NCBI GenBank assembly: GCA_963989245.1 | Contig: OZ022348.1 | Span: 27,762,592-27,826,591 of the forward strand | Direction: 5' to 3' | Source: Nansenia antarctica | Lineage: Eukaryota; Chordata; Actinopteri; Argentiniformes; Microstomatidae | Length of the DNA: 64,000 bases | Shown here: piece after piece, positions 34,735 to 45,210 of the stretch | Layout of the letters: each line of letters opens with the position of its first letter | Numbering within the stretch: the first letter of the stretch is position 1 | Made by a program: the position numbers and the translations under genes | The notes under the pieces: generated by a model | What the model was told of the DNA's origin: nothing | Databases searched by the model: none | Seen by the model: the letters and a program-made list of their open reading frames with translations, nothing else

Positions 34735-35600
34735 CACTACGTGTACAGGCACAGTGCACACCATATTCCGATTAAGATCAATATTCTGGTTCATGTCACA
34801 TTCCGAGTAGGGTGTTTATATGCGCTGTGTAGCAGGCAGCCGGGATATTCCGTTTACATGTTAATAGGTTCTCAAAGCCGATCTCGTCTCCGCTCGTTGA
34901 GCTTTCTGCCGTCTCTACGGGTGTCCCGGTGCCTCCCAGTATCCCGTCCAGAGTCTGGAACAGGGCCAGGCTGCTCGTGGTCTTCTCCCGTTTCGCCTTC
35001 GAATAAGCCGCCTTGAGAGTCTTCCACCTGTGTCTCACCTGCTCGATGGTTCTAACGAAACCTGCCTCCTTCAGTCTCTCAGAGACGTTTTTTAAGAAGT
35101 CACTGTTTCTATGTTTTCTCCCGTCTACGTACTCCATGATGTTTAAATCTTTCATGATCTGAAGGCAGACCTTGGTCTCCTCCTCGCTCCAGAAGTGCTG
35201 TCTCTTGCTGCTGGTCGCCATCGTGGCTCTGCTGTCTGTCCCCAACGACGATAACACAACCCAGGAGGGTCTGCCAACCGCGCATGCGCAGACGTAACTG
35301 AATATTCCGGAAAAGGGATAGGATGAGGATTAGGATTATCCCTTATACCCTTTTTCTTCTTCTTCTTCTTCTTCTTCTTCTAACCAATTTAAGGCGCATT
35401 ACCGCCACCTCGGAATAAACCCATTTCCAGATGAAGGTGTATACATGATGTCACTATATATTCCAATTCAAACAGGCATAGGCTATGCCAGTTCTGCACG
35501 TGTTTACATGACTCTTGCCCAACCGGAATATTGAAAAAAATAAAATAATAATATGTATTAATACAGGAATATGGTGTGCATGAAAACGTAGTCACACACT
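34735..35600 (-). mobile_element. Harbinger-like DNA transposon with Myb/SANT ORF
   Basis: Inverted ends share ACTACGT and GCACACCATATTCC (left near 34738-34768, right near 35570-35597). Sub-terminal ATTCCG/CGGAAT motifs recur. The element lies in the first intron inferred for the IFI44-like gene. Exact termini and target duplication are not resolved. Confidence 0.65.
34796..35221 (-). CDS. Myb/SANT-like DNA-binding protein of a Harbinger-like element
   Basis: An intact ORF starts at the MATSSKRQHF methionine (35221); a longer frame opens at 35257. It encodes about 141 aa ending at 34796. The domain at residues 5-85 shows the Myb/SANT-like (MADF-related) pattern FWSEEET, then FLKNVSERLKEAG, then VRHRWKTLKAAYSKAKRE, with three spaced aromatics. 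Such proteins accompany PIF/Harbinger transposases and help bind element ends; some are domesticated. No DDE transposase partner is seen nearby. Expression and host function are unknown. Confidence 0.7.
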   Translation of the reverse strand: MATSSKRQHFWSEEETKVCLQIMKDLNIMEYVDGRKHRNSDFLKNVSERLKEAGFVRTIEQVRHRWKTLKAAYSKAKREKTTSSLALFQTLDGILGGTGTPVETAESSTSGDEIGFENLLTCKRNIPAACYTAHINTLLGM

Positions 35601-35682
35601 TATTCCTATTGATTTGATACAGTGAAGGACAGCAGAACAGATGCTGTAAAATAGACCTGCAGGAGGTCTAACAGAATAAGAC

Positions 35683-37465
35683 TGCCCCCCCCCCCCCTCT
35701 CTTCTCCTCCTACTGTACCAGAGCATCATCCAGCCCATCCTCGTGTCCTGTTCCTCCTGCTTCTTCAACATGCTCACAGTCATCAATCTGGCCAAACTCA
35801 CACGCAGCATCGCCAACACTGCTGCCAGGATAATTGGACTCCCCACACCCAACCTCACAGCACTAAACAACAGGGTCATCTCACGCATCGCAAACACAAT
35901 AGAACAGGACATCACCCAATAGGCCTAAACAAACAATACACAGAGCTGCCAAGTCTCACGCAATCACCGTGAGACTCACGCATTTCAACCAGTTCTCACG
36001 CTCTCACGCCGCATCTCTATTTCTCACGGCGAGAAATAACAATTGTTTTACGGGACTTGAGTTTCGTGGCATCTTTCTGCACGCGCGTTAACTTGAGTCT
36101 GCAATCGAAGCGTCAGGCGAGCGCTGATGGAAGAACCTGTGTTCACGCGAGCTGCAAGAACGTAGCAAGCAGTGTTGCCAGATTGGGCTACTTTTTGTCA
36201 CCCTGGACGGGTGGATTCGGCAGCTTTTAGACCGGTTGGGCTGGACATTGTCAATTCCATCTGGCAACCGTGGTAGCAAAATATGTGCATACATTACAAC
36301 ATCGTATCTGGTAGCCTACTGGACTGGGTTGCACCAATATGGCGTAAGTCATTACTAAATCCAGGCATTTAGTAGTTATTAAACCCCTAGTTGTTACTAG
36401 CTAGTTTCAAACTAGTTGTTTACTCATTTCGGTTGCACCACGCCAATCTTTTGCCAATCTTAGCTAGTAAATACTCAGTTTTGGTAACAGTTTTTTGTTT
36501 CTCTACTGTAACATAACCAGGTACATTAATAATAATTGTTAAAGGAGCATAGTCTACTACTTGCTACTGAGATGCTAACCCGACGGATTGTCCGGTTGAC
36601 GCGCCGTGCGTCCTAGTTTGATGTGTTGCTGTTGGTTATATAAGATCCGTAGTCGTTGGTTTGCTGCATAATAAACATTTATTGTGTTACTATGTGCCAT
36701 CAATGGCTTAATCACTGGTACAAACAATAACAATAACAACACCTGACGACAACAACAACAAATGTGCTACCTGATATACACCTGCCTCAGGTATTGTGAC
36801 AGCGCCACCCCATGCCCACACAGTGAATTACAACACGTATCACAGGACCATATCTGGCTCCTACAATAGTAATAATAAATAGTAATTGTAATTTACAATA
36901 CAAATACAACAATTGGGGGTCCCTCAAAAAAAATGTGGCCGCGCTACGCGCGCACAAGATCAACCACCAAGGCCTCATTCTGACCCAGGAAAAACCCTGG
37001 TATGTACTGCATAACATGATAGCCATCTATGAGCAATGCACTGTATATAAGATGATGACCAAGGGTCTTTCTGCTGCTGACCAAGGGGCTGAGTCCTGTT
37101 GATGGGGTCCAATTTTCTTTTAGAGTCTGTAGGCTACTGTATTTGTTCATTAAGATTTCATAAATATGATATATTGTCTGAATTTTTGTCTTGTTTTATA
37201 AAATATAATTAATTATAAATATAATTAATTATTATATAATTAAAAAATATATATTTTATATAATGTTAATTATTTTCATTTCTTGTGCTGGTTTATAATG
37301 AACAACATGTAAAATTGCAGGAAACTAGCACAAATAATTGGGCGGGAGAGAGGGGCCGCTGCCGCCAAAACGTGCACAGTTTTGGGTCGCTCCACCGCCA
37401 AAAAATCTCACTCCAAACTGTTGGTGAAACTTGGCAGCCCTGAATACATCTAATCTAATCTAATC
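35683..37465 (+). mobile_element. 5'-truncated LINE 3' end, interrupted by a DNA transposon
   Basis: 35700-35925 translates on the plus strand to a LINE-type C-terminal segment (YQSIIQPIL, LTVINLAKL, ANTAARIIGLP). The 3' end resumes at 37443 and closes in TAATC repeats. Flanks read AATAAGAC at 35675-35682 and TAAGAC at 37466-37471, a likely target duplication. Copy C at 39507-39514 has the same target as a single uninterrupted site. Confidence 0.75.
35941..37442. mobile_element. DNA transposon with TIRs, inserted in the LINE
   Basis: The left end is CAGAGCTGCCAAGTCTCAC. The reverse complement of the right end is CAGGGCTGCCAAGTTTCAC. The flanking AATACA is present on both sides (35935-35940 and 37443-37448). 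No transposase is recognised inside; it is probably non-autonomous. Another internal segment (36841-36932) recurs inverted at 38244-38335. Confidence 0.7.
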
Positions 37466-37737
37466 TAAGACAGGCTTTATAACCACACAAAAAAAGCTAA
37501 AATGGTCACTAAATATTGACCCTAACTGCGGAATCAAAGCCAAAGAATATTACTATTGTGTACTTAGTAACAGTAAGATGTAAGAAAGATAAGTAAGATG
37601 TAATAAAAGCGATTATGATTATGATTATCATTTAACATGTTTGTGGATAAGATCTTTTTTATACTGTATGCAGTATACAGGAGATGGTAGAAGTCAGACT
37701 AAGGCATAGGAGTTTCAGAGAGGCATAGGAGACTTAC

Positions 37738-37908
37738 CTTGTATGTCTTGTTGCTGGAAATGAGATACAAGTATGGAAACAGTATGAGGTCTTGTATACC
37801 GTATGTAAAGGCAGGGTGTCTGATCGCTACGCAGTGCTGCAACGTTTTCTTGTAAATGGCTGACGTTCACTTTCAAAGACTTGGTCTAAAATCACTTTCA
37901 CTTTCACT
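37738..37908 (-). promoter_or_regulatory. ISRE-like promoter and noncoding first exon, copy A
   Basis: The plus-strand motif CACTTTCACTTTCACT at 37893-37908 reads AGTGAAAGTGAAAGTG on the minus strand, matching the GAAANNGAAA core bound by IRF/ISGF3 factors. A second GAAAGTGAAC lies at 37865-37874. On the minus strand the sequence runs to AAG|GTAAGTC with the donor after 37738. No ATG lies in the exon just before the donor, which fits a 5' UTR exon splicing to the IFI44-like exon acceptor at 33741. The transcription start is not defined. Confidence 0.6.
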
Positions 37909-37937
37909 CTCTCTCTCTCCCTCTCTCTCTCTCCCTC

Positions 37938-37973
<36 letters not shown>

Positions 37974-38057
37974 CCTGTCTCTCTCTCTCCCTCTCTCTCC
38001 CTCTCTCTCTCTCCCTCTCTCCCTCTCTCTCTTTCCCTCTCTCTCTCTCTCCCTCTC

Positions 38058-38106
<49 letters not shown>
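37906..38106. repeat. (CT)n/CCCT tract of unit A
   Basis: About 200 bp of CT with regular CCCT interruptions. The equivalent tract in unit B is at 38867-39066. Confidence 0.95.
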
Positions 38107-38109
<3 letters not shown>

Positions 38110-38698
38110 TTAGCTCCTCAACTAGTAAATAAGTCTCTGTATTGCTTAACTTTACACATATCGCCTGTAATGGGGTAAACAAACAAACATACAGTACAGT
38201 ATGTACATTATAAGAGAATGTGGTGCAGGAGGTAGAGCCGGCGTTTTTTTGAGGGACCCCCAATTGTTGTATTTGTATTGTAAATTACAATTACTATTTA
38301 TTATTACTATTGTAGGAGCCAGATATGGTCCTGTGCACAGTTTTGGGTCGCTCCACCGCCAAAAAATCTCACTCCAAACTGTTGGTGAAACTTGGCAGCC
38401 CTGAATACATCTAATCTAATCTAATCTAAGACAGGCTTTATAACCACACAAAAAAAGCTAAAATGGTCACTAAATATTGACCCTAACTGCGGAATCAAAG
38501 CCAAAGAATATGACTATTGTGTACTTAGTAACAGTAAGATGTAAGAAAGATAAGTAAGATGTAATAAAAGCGCTTATGATTATGATTATCATTTAACATG
38601 TTTGTGGATAAGATCATTTTTATACTGTATGCAGTATACAGGAGATGGTAGAAGTCAGACTAAGGCATAGGAGTTTCAGAGAGGCATAGGAGACTTAC

Positions 38699-38869
38699 CT
38701 TGTATGTCTTGTTGCTGGAAATGAGATACAAGTATGGAAACAGTATGAGGTCTTGTATACCGTATGTAAAGGCAGGGTGTCTGATCGCTACGCAGTGCTG
38801 CAACGTTTTCTTGTAAATGGCTGACGTTTACTTTCAAAGACTTGGTCTAAAATCACTTTCACTTTCACT
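38699..38869 (-). promoter_or_regulatory. ISRE-like promoter and noncoding first exon, copy B
   Basis: Near-identical duplicate of copy A, offset by 961 bp. The ISRE-like CACTTTCACTTTCACT lies at 38854-38869 and the donor AAG|GTAAGTC follows 38699. One substitution (TTCAC to TTTAC) changes the second GAAA element near 38830. Confidence 0.58.
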
Positions 38870-39014
38870 CTCTCTCTCCCTCTCTCTCTCTCCCTCTCTC
38901 TCTCTCTCCCTCTCTCTCTCTCTCTCCCTGTCTCTCTCTCTCCCTCTCTCTCTCCCTCTCTCTCTCCCTCTCCCTCTCTCCCTCTCTCTCTTTCCCTCTC
39001 TCTCTCTCCCTCTC

Positions 39015-39070
<56 letters not shown>

Positions 39071-39179
39071 TTAGCTCCTCAACTAGTAAATAAGTCTCTG
39101 TATTGCTTAACTTTACACATATCGCCTGTAATGGGGTAAACAAACAAACATACAGTATACAGTATGTACATTATAAGAG

Positions 39180-39425
39180 AATGTGGTGCAGGAGGTAGAG
39201 CCGGCGTCTAATGATCGCAAGGTCGGCTGATCGGCGGTTCGAACCCCAGCTGGCCACATGTCGAGGTGTCCTTGGGCAAGACACTGAACCCCAAATTGCT
39301 CCCAATGAGTGGGCCGGCGCCTTGCATGGTAGCTTGCCGCCATTGGTGTGTGAATGTGTGTGTGAATGGGTGAATGAGAGGCCATTGTAAAGCGCTTTGG
39401 AATAAGGCGCTATAAGTCAGTCCAT
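39180..39425 (+). mobile_element. tRNA-headed SINE
   Basis: GGAGGTAGAGCCGGCGTCTA head, GGTTCGAACCCCAGCTGG box, and the full body to AAGCGCTTTGGAATAAGGCG. Its first bases are also at the end of unit A. Confidence 0.86.
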
Positions 39426-39713
39426 TTATGTATTCCACTTCTGCAGTATTTGTCAAGAAATATATATTTTTTTTTTTAAACCTTTGACCAGCAGGAGGTC
39501 TAACCGAATAAGACAGGGTTTAAAAGCAAATACTGTCGCTAAATATTGACCCTAACTGACACATTCCCTCAAGTGGACTAAACATTTTAAAATGTCACCA
39601 TTTACATCTCTTATTAATTATGTTTCTAGATTAGATCATGTTTATAGTGTATGCAGGATACAGAAGATGGTAGAAGTCAGAACAATGGTTTCAGAAAGAG
39701 ATAGGAGACTTAC

Positions 39714-39908
39714 CTTGTTGGTGTTACCTTGTTGGTGCTGTTGCTGAAAATGAGATTCAAGTATGGAAACAGTATGAGGCCTTTTAAACTAGAGGCAGTC
39801 CTGGCAGGCTGTCTGCTCTCTACTGCTCTCTACACAGTACTGCACCCATTTCTTGTAAATGGTGCCGTTTACTTTCAATGACGTGGTCTAAAATCTCTTT
39901 CACTTTTG
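39714..39908 (-). promoter_or_regulatory. ISRE-like promoter and noncoding first exon, copy C (diverged)
   Basis: Diverged relative of copies A and B. TCTCTTTCACTTTTG at 39894-39908 reads CAAAAGTGAAAGAGA on the minus strand, an ISRE-like match. The equivalent donor AAG|GTAAGTC follows 39714, and the intervening sequence (CAAGTATGGAAACAGTATGAGG in two blocks) is conserved. It lacks the long CT tract of A and B. Confidence 0.52.
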
Positions 39909-40156
39909 TGGCACAAAGGTCCCCCAACCCGATTGGCTGCAGGCTAATCATGTGAATATACTGCAGAACAACGCCACCTTTCTGTTACACGAGGGGAGGT
40001 CCTCTGGACTAAATGAGCACCTAGGTTCAGGAACAGAGACAGGAATCCAGTTTGTTAAGATCAAGATTAGATTACTCAAATAGACGCTGCAAAATAGGAG
40101 AGCCTAAAGAAGGAGTTGAGGGTTCCTGCTTCGAATGAGTTGACTTAAAACATAGC

Positions 40157-40220
40157 TAGCAGAGGATGGTTTCAATCAATCAACTTCTGGGTTACAGGCA
40201 TAGCACACTTCCGCTGCTTT
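40157..40220 (-). pseudogene. Degenerate initiator tRNA-Met pseudogene
   Basis: Recognisable TAGCAGAGGATGGTTTC on the plus strand. The anticodon arm (TTACAGGCATAGC) is mutated and the 5' acceptor end is lost into a T-run. Confidence 0.82.
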
Positions 40221-40289
40221 TTCCAACTGCCAGGTAGGACTCTAACCCACAACACCTGGCTTAAGAGGCCAGTGCCTTATCATTTAGAC
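40221..40289 (-). pseudogene. tRNA-Arg(CCT) pseudogene, 3' part (split by hAT)
   Basis: CCAGGTAGGACTCTAACCC and CTTAAGAGGCCAGTGCC on the plus strand match tRNA-Arg in reverse. The 5' part continues at 43092-43108 beyond the hAT element. Confidence 0.85.
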
Positions 40290-40641
40290 CAGTGGTCTTC
40301 AACCGGGGGTCCGCAGAGGTACTGCAGGGGGTCCGCCAATTTGTCATAATAATTGACATTTTTCACCAAAATAATCAGTGAGAATTAAAAAATATAACAA
40401 AAATGATATTGAGTAAAGTAGCATACGAGCATTAATAGGGAATAATAAGCAACTTTTGACAAACACTATTTACAAAATAAATGATGCCAATGATTCTAGA
40501 GTCTCACATAACGTCAGCTGAAAAAATAAATAAAAAACACCTGTCCAGCAAGCTAGGTGTTGGCTAAAACGCTGCAGTTCGGTCTTCATTGCGAAATTAA
40601 CGTTAATTAATAACTAGCATAACGTTACTAATTTAGTTAGT

Positions 40642-41190
40642 TTGATAATAACAAACCCGCCTCTTTGCTTCTCTATGCGCCGCTATAACGCGCTCCTTTA
40701 CCATTCCGAGGTCAGATGGCTTTCCCGTGGATCAGTATTGGCGCGCGTCTTTGAATTACGCACAGCTATCCACGAGATTCTGCTACCGCGCGGAGCTGGC
40801 TGCGCATTTCAATCTATTTCCGCGGATTCCGCGGTGCCCTCGTCTGACGTGAAATGCGCAATTGTTGATCACTTGGAGGCACTCGAAAGTCAATTTGAGA
40901 AGTACTTTTCTGAGACTGAGTCTTGGAGAAAGCACAAGACATGGATACGGTTATCATTCAAAGACAATGCATCCGACGGCTCAAACCTGACAGCCGCTGA
41001 GGAAGATCAGCTGATCGACCTAACCACAGACAGTACACACAAGAATGTGTACGAGTCACAGCCTCTCACCCAGTTCTCGATGAGCCTCTTGCCTTGTGCA
41101 ACAACTTATCTTTGTGAAAGTGGATTCTCCTCCCTCACCTACCTGAAGAGCAAATACCGTTCCAGACAGCAGCCTGAGGATGACATGATG
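40642..41190 (+). pseudogene. hAT transposase remnant (ZBED5/FAM200-like type)
   Basis: The reading frame shows LLYHSEVRWLSRGSVLARVF, the block common to ZBED5/FAM200-like hAT transposases, near residues 15-34. A C-terminal dimerisation-type region follows (TTYLCESGFSSLTYLKSKYRS, near residues 153-173). The zinc-finger N-terminus and much of the catalytic middle are missing, since the two blocks are only about 130 residues apart. The open frame runs on to 41364 through unrelated sequence. It is a decayed, non-functional copy. Confidence 0.8.
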
Positions 41191-41696
41191 CTCTGCAGTG
41201 GCGGCTGGTGCAAACATTTTTGGGTGGGGCACAGCAGTGTGGCGGGGGGGTCCTCTTTCGCGATTTTTTCTGCGTGCACGATTTTGTTTTCGCGTGCACG
41301 GCTGCACGCGCATAAACACGCACTGGCGTTACAACCATTGTATAATTTCAACTTTCACCCTTAAAATGACCGTGTGGGCCATGGAGAAGTTACCCTGTCA
41401 ACTACAGACACTGAGGTGGAAGAGTGACCGGTCTATGGACGTCGGTACGGTCCAATACCCAGTGTCAGACAAGGAGGAACTCTAGTCAACAAGGCTAGTA
41501 CAGGCCTCACAGCTACACTCAGGTTAATAAAGGTAGCAGATGAATATGTGTACTATGTGTCTGTGTGACATGGCTACATCAATGAGCAGAGATGAATGCT
41601 GCAGTCAGTAGTACAGTACTATCTATTTCATAGACACATGATGGATGATGATGGAGAGTGATGGTGGTCAACACATCACAGCAGGTCAACACATTC

Positions 41697-41980
41697 AATG
41701 ATGTATCACAACCAGACCATGTCAGAAACACAACCAGACCATGTCAGAAACACAACCAGACCATGTCAGAAACACAACCAGACCATGTCTGTATCACAAC
41801 CAGACCATGTCAGAAACACAACCAGACCATGTCTGTATCACAACCAGACCATGTCAGAAACACAACCAGACCATGTCTGTAACACAACCAGACAATGTCA
41901 GAAACACAACCAGACCATGTCTGTAACACAACCAGACCATGTCAGAAACACAACCAGACCATGTCAGAAACACAACAATG
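41697..41980. repeat. 22-bp minisatellite within the hAT
   Basis: Units of CACAACCAGACCATGTCAGA plus AA, alternating with a GTCTGTATC/GTCTGTAAC variant, about 13 copies. Confidence 0.93.
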
Positions 41981-42455
41981 CATCAGCTGAGTTAAAGAAA
42001 ACCAACCCTTACCTTTGATGACAGAACATGAGCCGTGTTTACCCGTACCTCCGCCTTGCCCCGCGCATATTGCTATGAATAGTTCGAAGATAGGTGCTTG
42101 CACGTTAGGTGCGAGGCTGCTTGGTTAACCCATTAGCGGGAACATTATTAGTTGCACAAAATAGGCTGATTTAATTGACCATGAACATCAGAGACAGACA
42201 TTACGAATGTTCATTTAAAATACTCCGGAAGCCCGAAGTCCGGAAAACCGGAAGTCGGGAGTCCTCAGCATAATGCATTGTCTGCAATACAACCGGAGAT
42301 TCAGGAGGACGCACATTTGTGCGCCCTGGCCAAGAAATAGAGACAGCCAATTGGAGCGCTGCTACAGCTCACGTGTACGCGAAAAGTATTCGTCCTGGCA
42401 TAGACTTGCAATTGACCGGCGCCCCGCGTTCTCCCCTATGTATTTTAACAGTGAG

Positions 42456-42504
<49 letters not shown>

Positions 42505-42813
42505 TAAAAAATGTTATTGTATTGGAGGATTTTTAATGAATGCTGATAGGCGCAGACAGAATATCAGCCGCATTTTGTGAATAAACAATGTTTATTTTAA
42601 AAAAAAACTTTTTTTTTCTTCTTCAAATCGCAACTAGGAAGTGAAGGTGGGGGCGGCGCCCCAGCGCCCTCTATCGGCCAGCTCCCCCAGAATAGACAAG
42701 CTGTGTACCACCAACCAGGGCCAGTCATCTCACTGAGGTAGGCATACCTGGCTTCCTGAAGCTAAACGTTTCATTGTTGAAAAATAATAATAATAGAAAA
42801 TATAAGCCTCATC

Positions 42814-42849
<36 letters not shown>

Positions 42850-43091
42850 AATAATAATAACCAATCATAATTATGCATGAACGTTTTATCAATCATAAAC
42901 ACATATAGGCTAATAACCCAGTATATAAATAGGTTAATATGGTGAAAGAAAAGGTGAATGAAGTAAATATAAAAGTTATTATAGGCTTTAAAATGTGAGA
43001 CATTTAAAAATATATATTACATGTGGGGGTCCCTGTTCTGTTTGTCTCTCGTCCAAGGGGTCCTTGGGTTGAAAAAGGTTGAAGACCCCTG

Positions 43092-43108
43092 ATTTAGACC
43101 ACCAGGAC
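43092..43108 (-). pseudogene. tRNA-Arg(CCT) pseudogene, 5' part
   Basis: ATTTAGACCACCAGGAC is the D-arm and acceptor start of the tRNA-Arg pseudogene and begins with the 8-bp target duplication. Confidence 0.78.
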
Positions 43109-43309
43109 TTGGCACTATAGCACTAGGTTACATAACGAGACCGTTTGTACAAACACAAACAGAGAAACGTGAACTTTGTTTGACCGATTGAACAAACACA
43201 AGAGGAGAAACATGTGACCTTTGTGAGGAGAGTTTGAACTTGGACGTGACATGAAATAATCCCTTTTCTGCCTCAAAGCTTGAAACCTAGAGCTGACTCA
43301 AGACATACT

Positions 43310-43381
43310 TAGCAGAGGATGGTTTCGATCCATCGACCTCTGGGTTATGGGCCCAGCACGCTTCCGCTGCGCCACTCTGCT
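43310..43381 (-). tRNA. Initiator tRNA-Met(CAT)
   Basis: 72 nt, identical to 27181-27252 over all stems and loops, with discriminator A. Confidence 0.95.
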
Positions 43382-43480
43382 TCTCTGGAGAACAGCAGAG
43401 GAAAGAGGCAGATACAAGGTAGACTGCTTGAGAACGGTGGATAGGGTTCCTGCTTGGAATGAGTTGACTTAAAACACAAC

Positions 43481-43549
43481 TAGCAGAGGATGGTTTCGAT
43501 CCATCGACCTCTGGGTTATGGGCCCAGCACGCTTCCGCTGCACTCTACT
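43481..43549 (-). pseudogene. Initiator tRNA-Met pseudogene, 3-nt deletion
   Basis: Intact from the T-arm through the D-arm, but the 5' side reads AGTAGAGTGCAGC rather than AGCAGAGTGGCGCAGC. A 3-nt deletion and an acceptor mismatch spoil the stem. It is followed by a short tRNA-Arg 3' scrap (CCCAGGTGGGATT). Confidence 0.85.
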
Positions 43550-43611
43550 TACAACCACCCCAGGTGGGATTCACTCTGCTTCTCCTGAGACAACCTGAGG
43601 ACGGAGGCAGA

Positions 43612-44199
43612 CTGTCACAGCTCCGCCCCTGGCTCATCAGACGTCGATCAGTGAACGATTAAGAGCGCCCCTGGCTCATCAGACGTCGATCAGTGAACGA
43701 TTAAGAGCGCCCCTGGCTCATCAGCCATCAATCAGTGGTGCCAGGTATGGACGAATAAGACCGCGACTGGCTCCTACTTAAGCTCTGCTCCTGCTTCCAG
43801 TCATCGCCAGATCGTAACCACTTAATGGTTGGTTCATATGCTCGTTCCTGCTACTCTTGACGTTATCCGATACCCTAGCCTAACCCTATTCTCCCTGTTC
43901 CCCGTTAAAGGATTCCCTGCCTGCCGACCTCCTGCCTGTCTGACTACCCGCCTACCTGCCTGATCCCCTGCCTGTCTGAGTACCTGCCTACCTGCCTGAC
44001 CCCCTGCCTGTCGGAGTACCTGCCTGCCTGCCTGATCCCCTGCCTGTCTGAGTACCTGCCTACCTGCCAGAACCCCTACCTGCACTACCTACCCCCAGCC
44101 GGATTCCCCTAACCCCAAACCCTATAATAAAACACTGTTATTATCTTACCTCCTGTTCTCTGTTGTCTGCTTCTGGGTTCCACCCTCTGGTCGTGACAC
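43612..44199. mobile_element. Repeat insertion in the tRNA unit, with internal minisatellites
   Basis: Ends CTGTCACAG and CGTGACACAG are short inverted repeats. The surrounding unit (GGAGGCAGA / TACAAGGTAGACTGC) reads through without it elsewhere (27601, 43402). Inside are about three ~42-bp repeats (GGCTCATCAGACGTCGATCA, 43626-43740) and a CCTGCCTG/CTACCTGC array of ~36-bp units (43915-44090). Confidence 0.65.
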
Positions 44200-44281
44200 A
44201 GATACAAGGTAGACTGCTTGAGAACAGTGGAATTGGCTTACTGGTTAGAATCTCTGAAAGAGCTGACTTACCAAATATAAT

Positions 44282-44393
44282 TAGCAGAGAAGGGTTTCAA
44301 TCCATCAAGCTCTGGGTTATTATGTCCCCAGCACACTTCGCTTGGGCCCTAGCTCAGGAGGCCAGGGCCTTATCCATTAGGCCGCTGGCCTTG
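44282..44393 (-). pseudogene. Fused tRNA-Met / tRNA-Arg pseudogene
   Basis: A mutated initiator tRNA-Met 3' half (TTAGCAGAGAAGGGTTTCAA) runs directly into the 5' half of a tRNA-Arg (GGAGGCCAGGGCCTTATCC). The anticodon region is disrupted by insertion. Confidence 0.78.
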
Positions 44394-44399
44394 TTTTTT

Positions 44400-45210
44400 G
44401 GTGTCTAGGATCAGATCTTTTTGGCTGATTTGTATTAGCATTGGGGAAATCAGCCAAATCAATCTGATCCTGATTAAACGTTTTGAAATCCTGGATTCTA
44501 CATTGATTATACAGTAGGTGCATAAACGACCAGAGGGCCTGCGGACCACACGATGGCAGCAGATAGTCAGTTTAGTGACATTCCTTGTCTTTTATAACTG
44601 AAAGATTGACATACAGTGTTTTTCATGGGAATAGATGAAGTTGAATAATTATGTTATTTTCTTATAATTTCTAATTAATAATTTCTAAATATCTTTCTAA
44701 TAATAATATGTAGTGTAGTAGTATTAAGTAGTACTGAAGTCAAACATATTTTCAAAGCAAGGGATTCTTAAATATTTTCATGGCAAGGGACTCTTAAATA
44801 TTTTCAAGGCAAGGGACTCAGTGTGAGGGGATAACGTACCATTAAATCAAGTCTTAAATCTGGGATTTTGCGCTGCTGTGTCAAGAGACAGACGACAGTT
44901 AGGCTACAAATTCAGTTGGTTAAAATACTGTGATCTGACGCTGCCGGATCAATGTAGCCTACAGATAAAAAGACTAGTTGAGAAAGAGGTGATTGTACGT
45001 TGCCAGAAGATTTGAGTAAGTGCAAAAGAAAGAAACTGTAATGTTGATACTGGATTTTTGGTGCAAGGTCCGTTCAGCCATGTTTGAACTTGAAAACCAG
45101 AGAGAAGTACAGAAAGACTGTGTAAGGTAGGGAGATGAAATGGATAGGGAAAGGTATTCTGCTGATGAGAAGATGAATAGCGGTTACTAAGCGTTAAGGC
45201 AGAGGTTGTA
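44400..45210. other. Nothing recognised apart from a short palindrome
   Basis: GGATCAGATCTTTTTGGCTG and its inverse near 44450-44470 form a small hairpin. No gene seen. Confidence 0.4.

Larger units (their letters stand above)
37372..39207. repeat. Tandem segmental duplication, units A and B
   Basis: Unit A (37372-38244) and unit B (38333-39207) are about 870 bp each with a 961-bp period. They differ by a few substitutions and by CT-tract length. Each contains the right end of a DNA transposon, a TAATC tail, the first-exon donor, the ISRE-like motif and a CT-rich tract. Between them sits an 88-bp piece that is an inverted copy of 36841-36932. In unit A the SINE at its end is cut after GCCGGCGT; in unit B it continues. 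Confidence 0.88.
40290..43091 (+). mobile_element. hAT transposon inserted in a tRNA-Arg pseudogene
   Basis: Terminal inverted repeats are CAGTGGTCTTCAACC on the left and CAGGGGTCTTCAACC (reverse complement) on the right. A perfect 8-bp target duplication ATTTAGAC lies at 40282-40289 and 43092-43099 and fits the hAT preference nTnnnnAn. The interior holds a transposase remnant, a 22-bp minisatellite and a CA tract. Confidence 0.92.

Noticed and set aside
41366..41485. Host coding exon in the plus-strand frame after the hAT transposase remnant
   Set aside because: Short, no recognised family, and enclosed by the hAT element.
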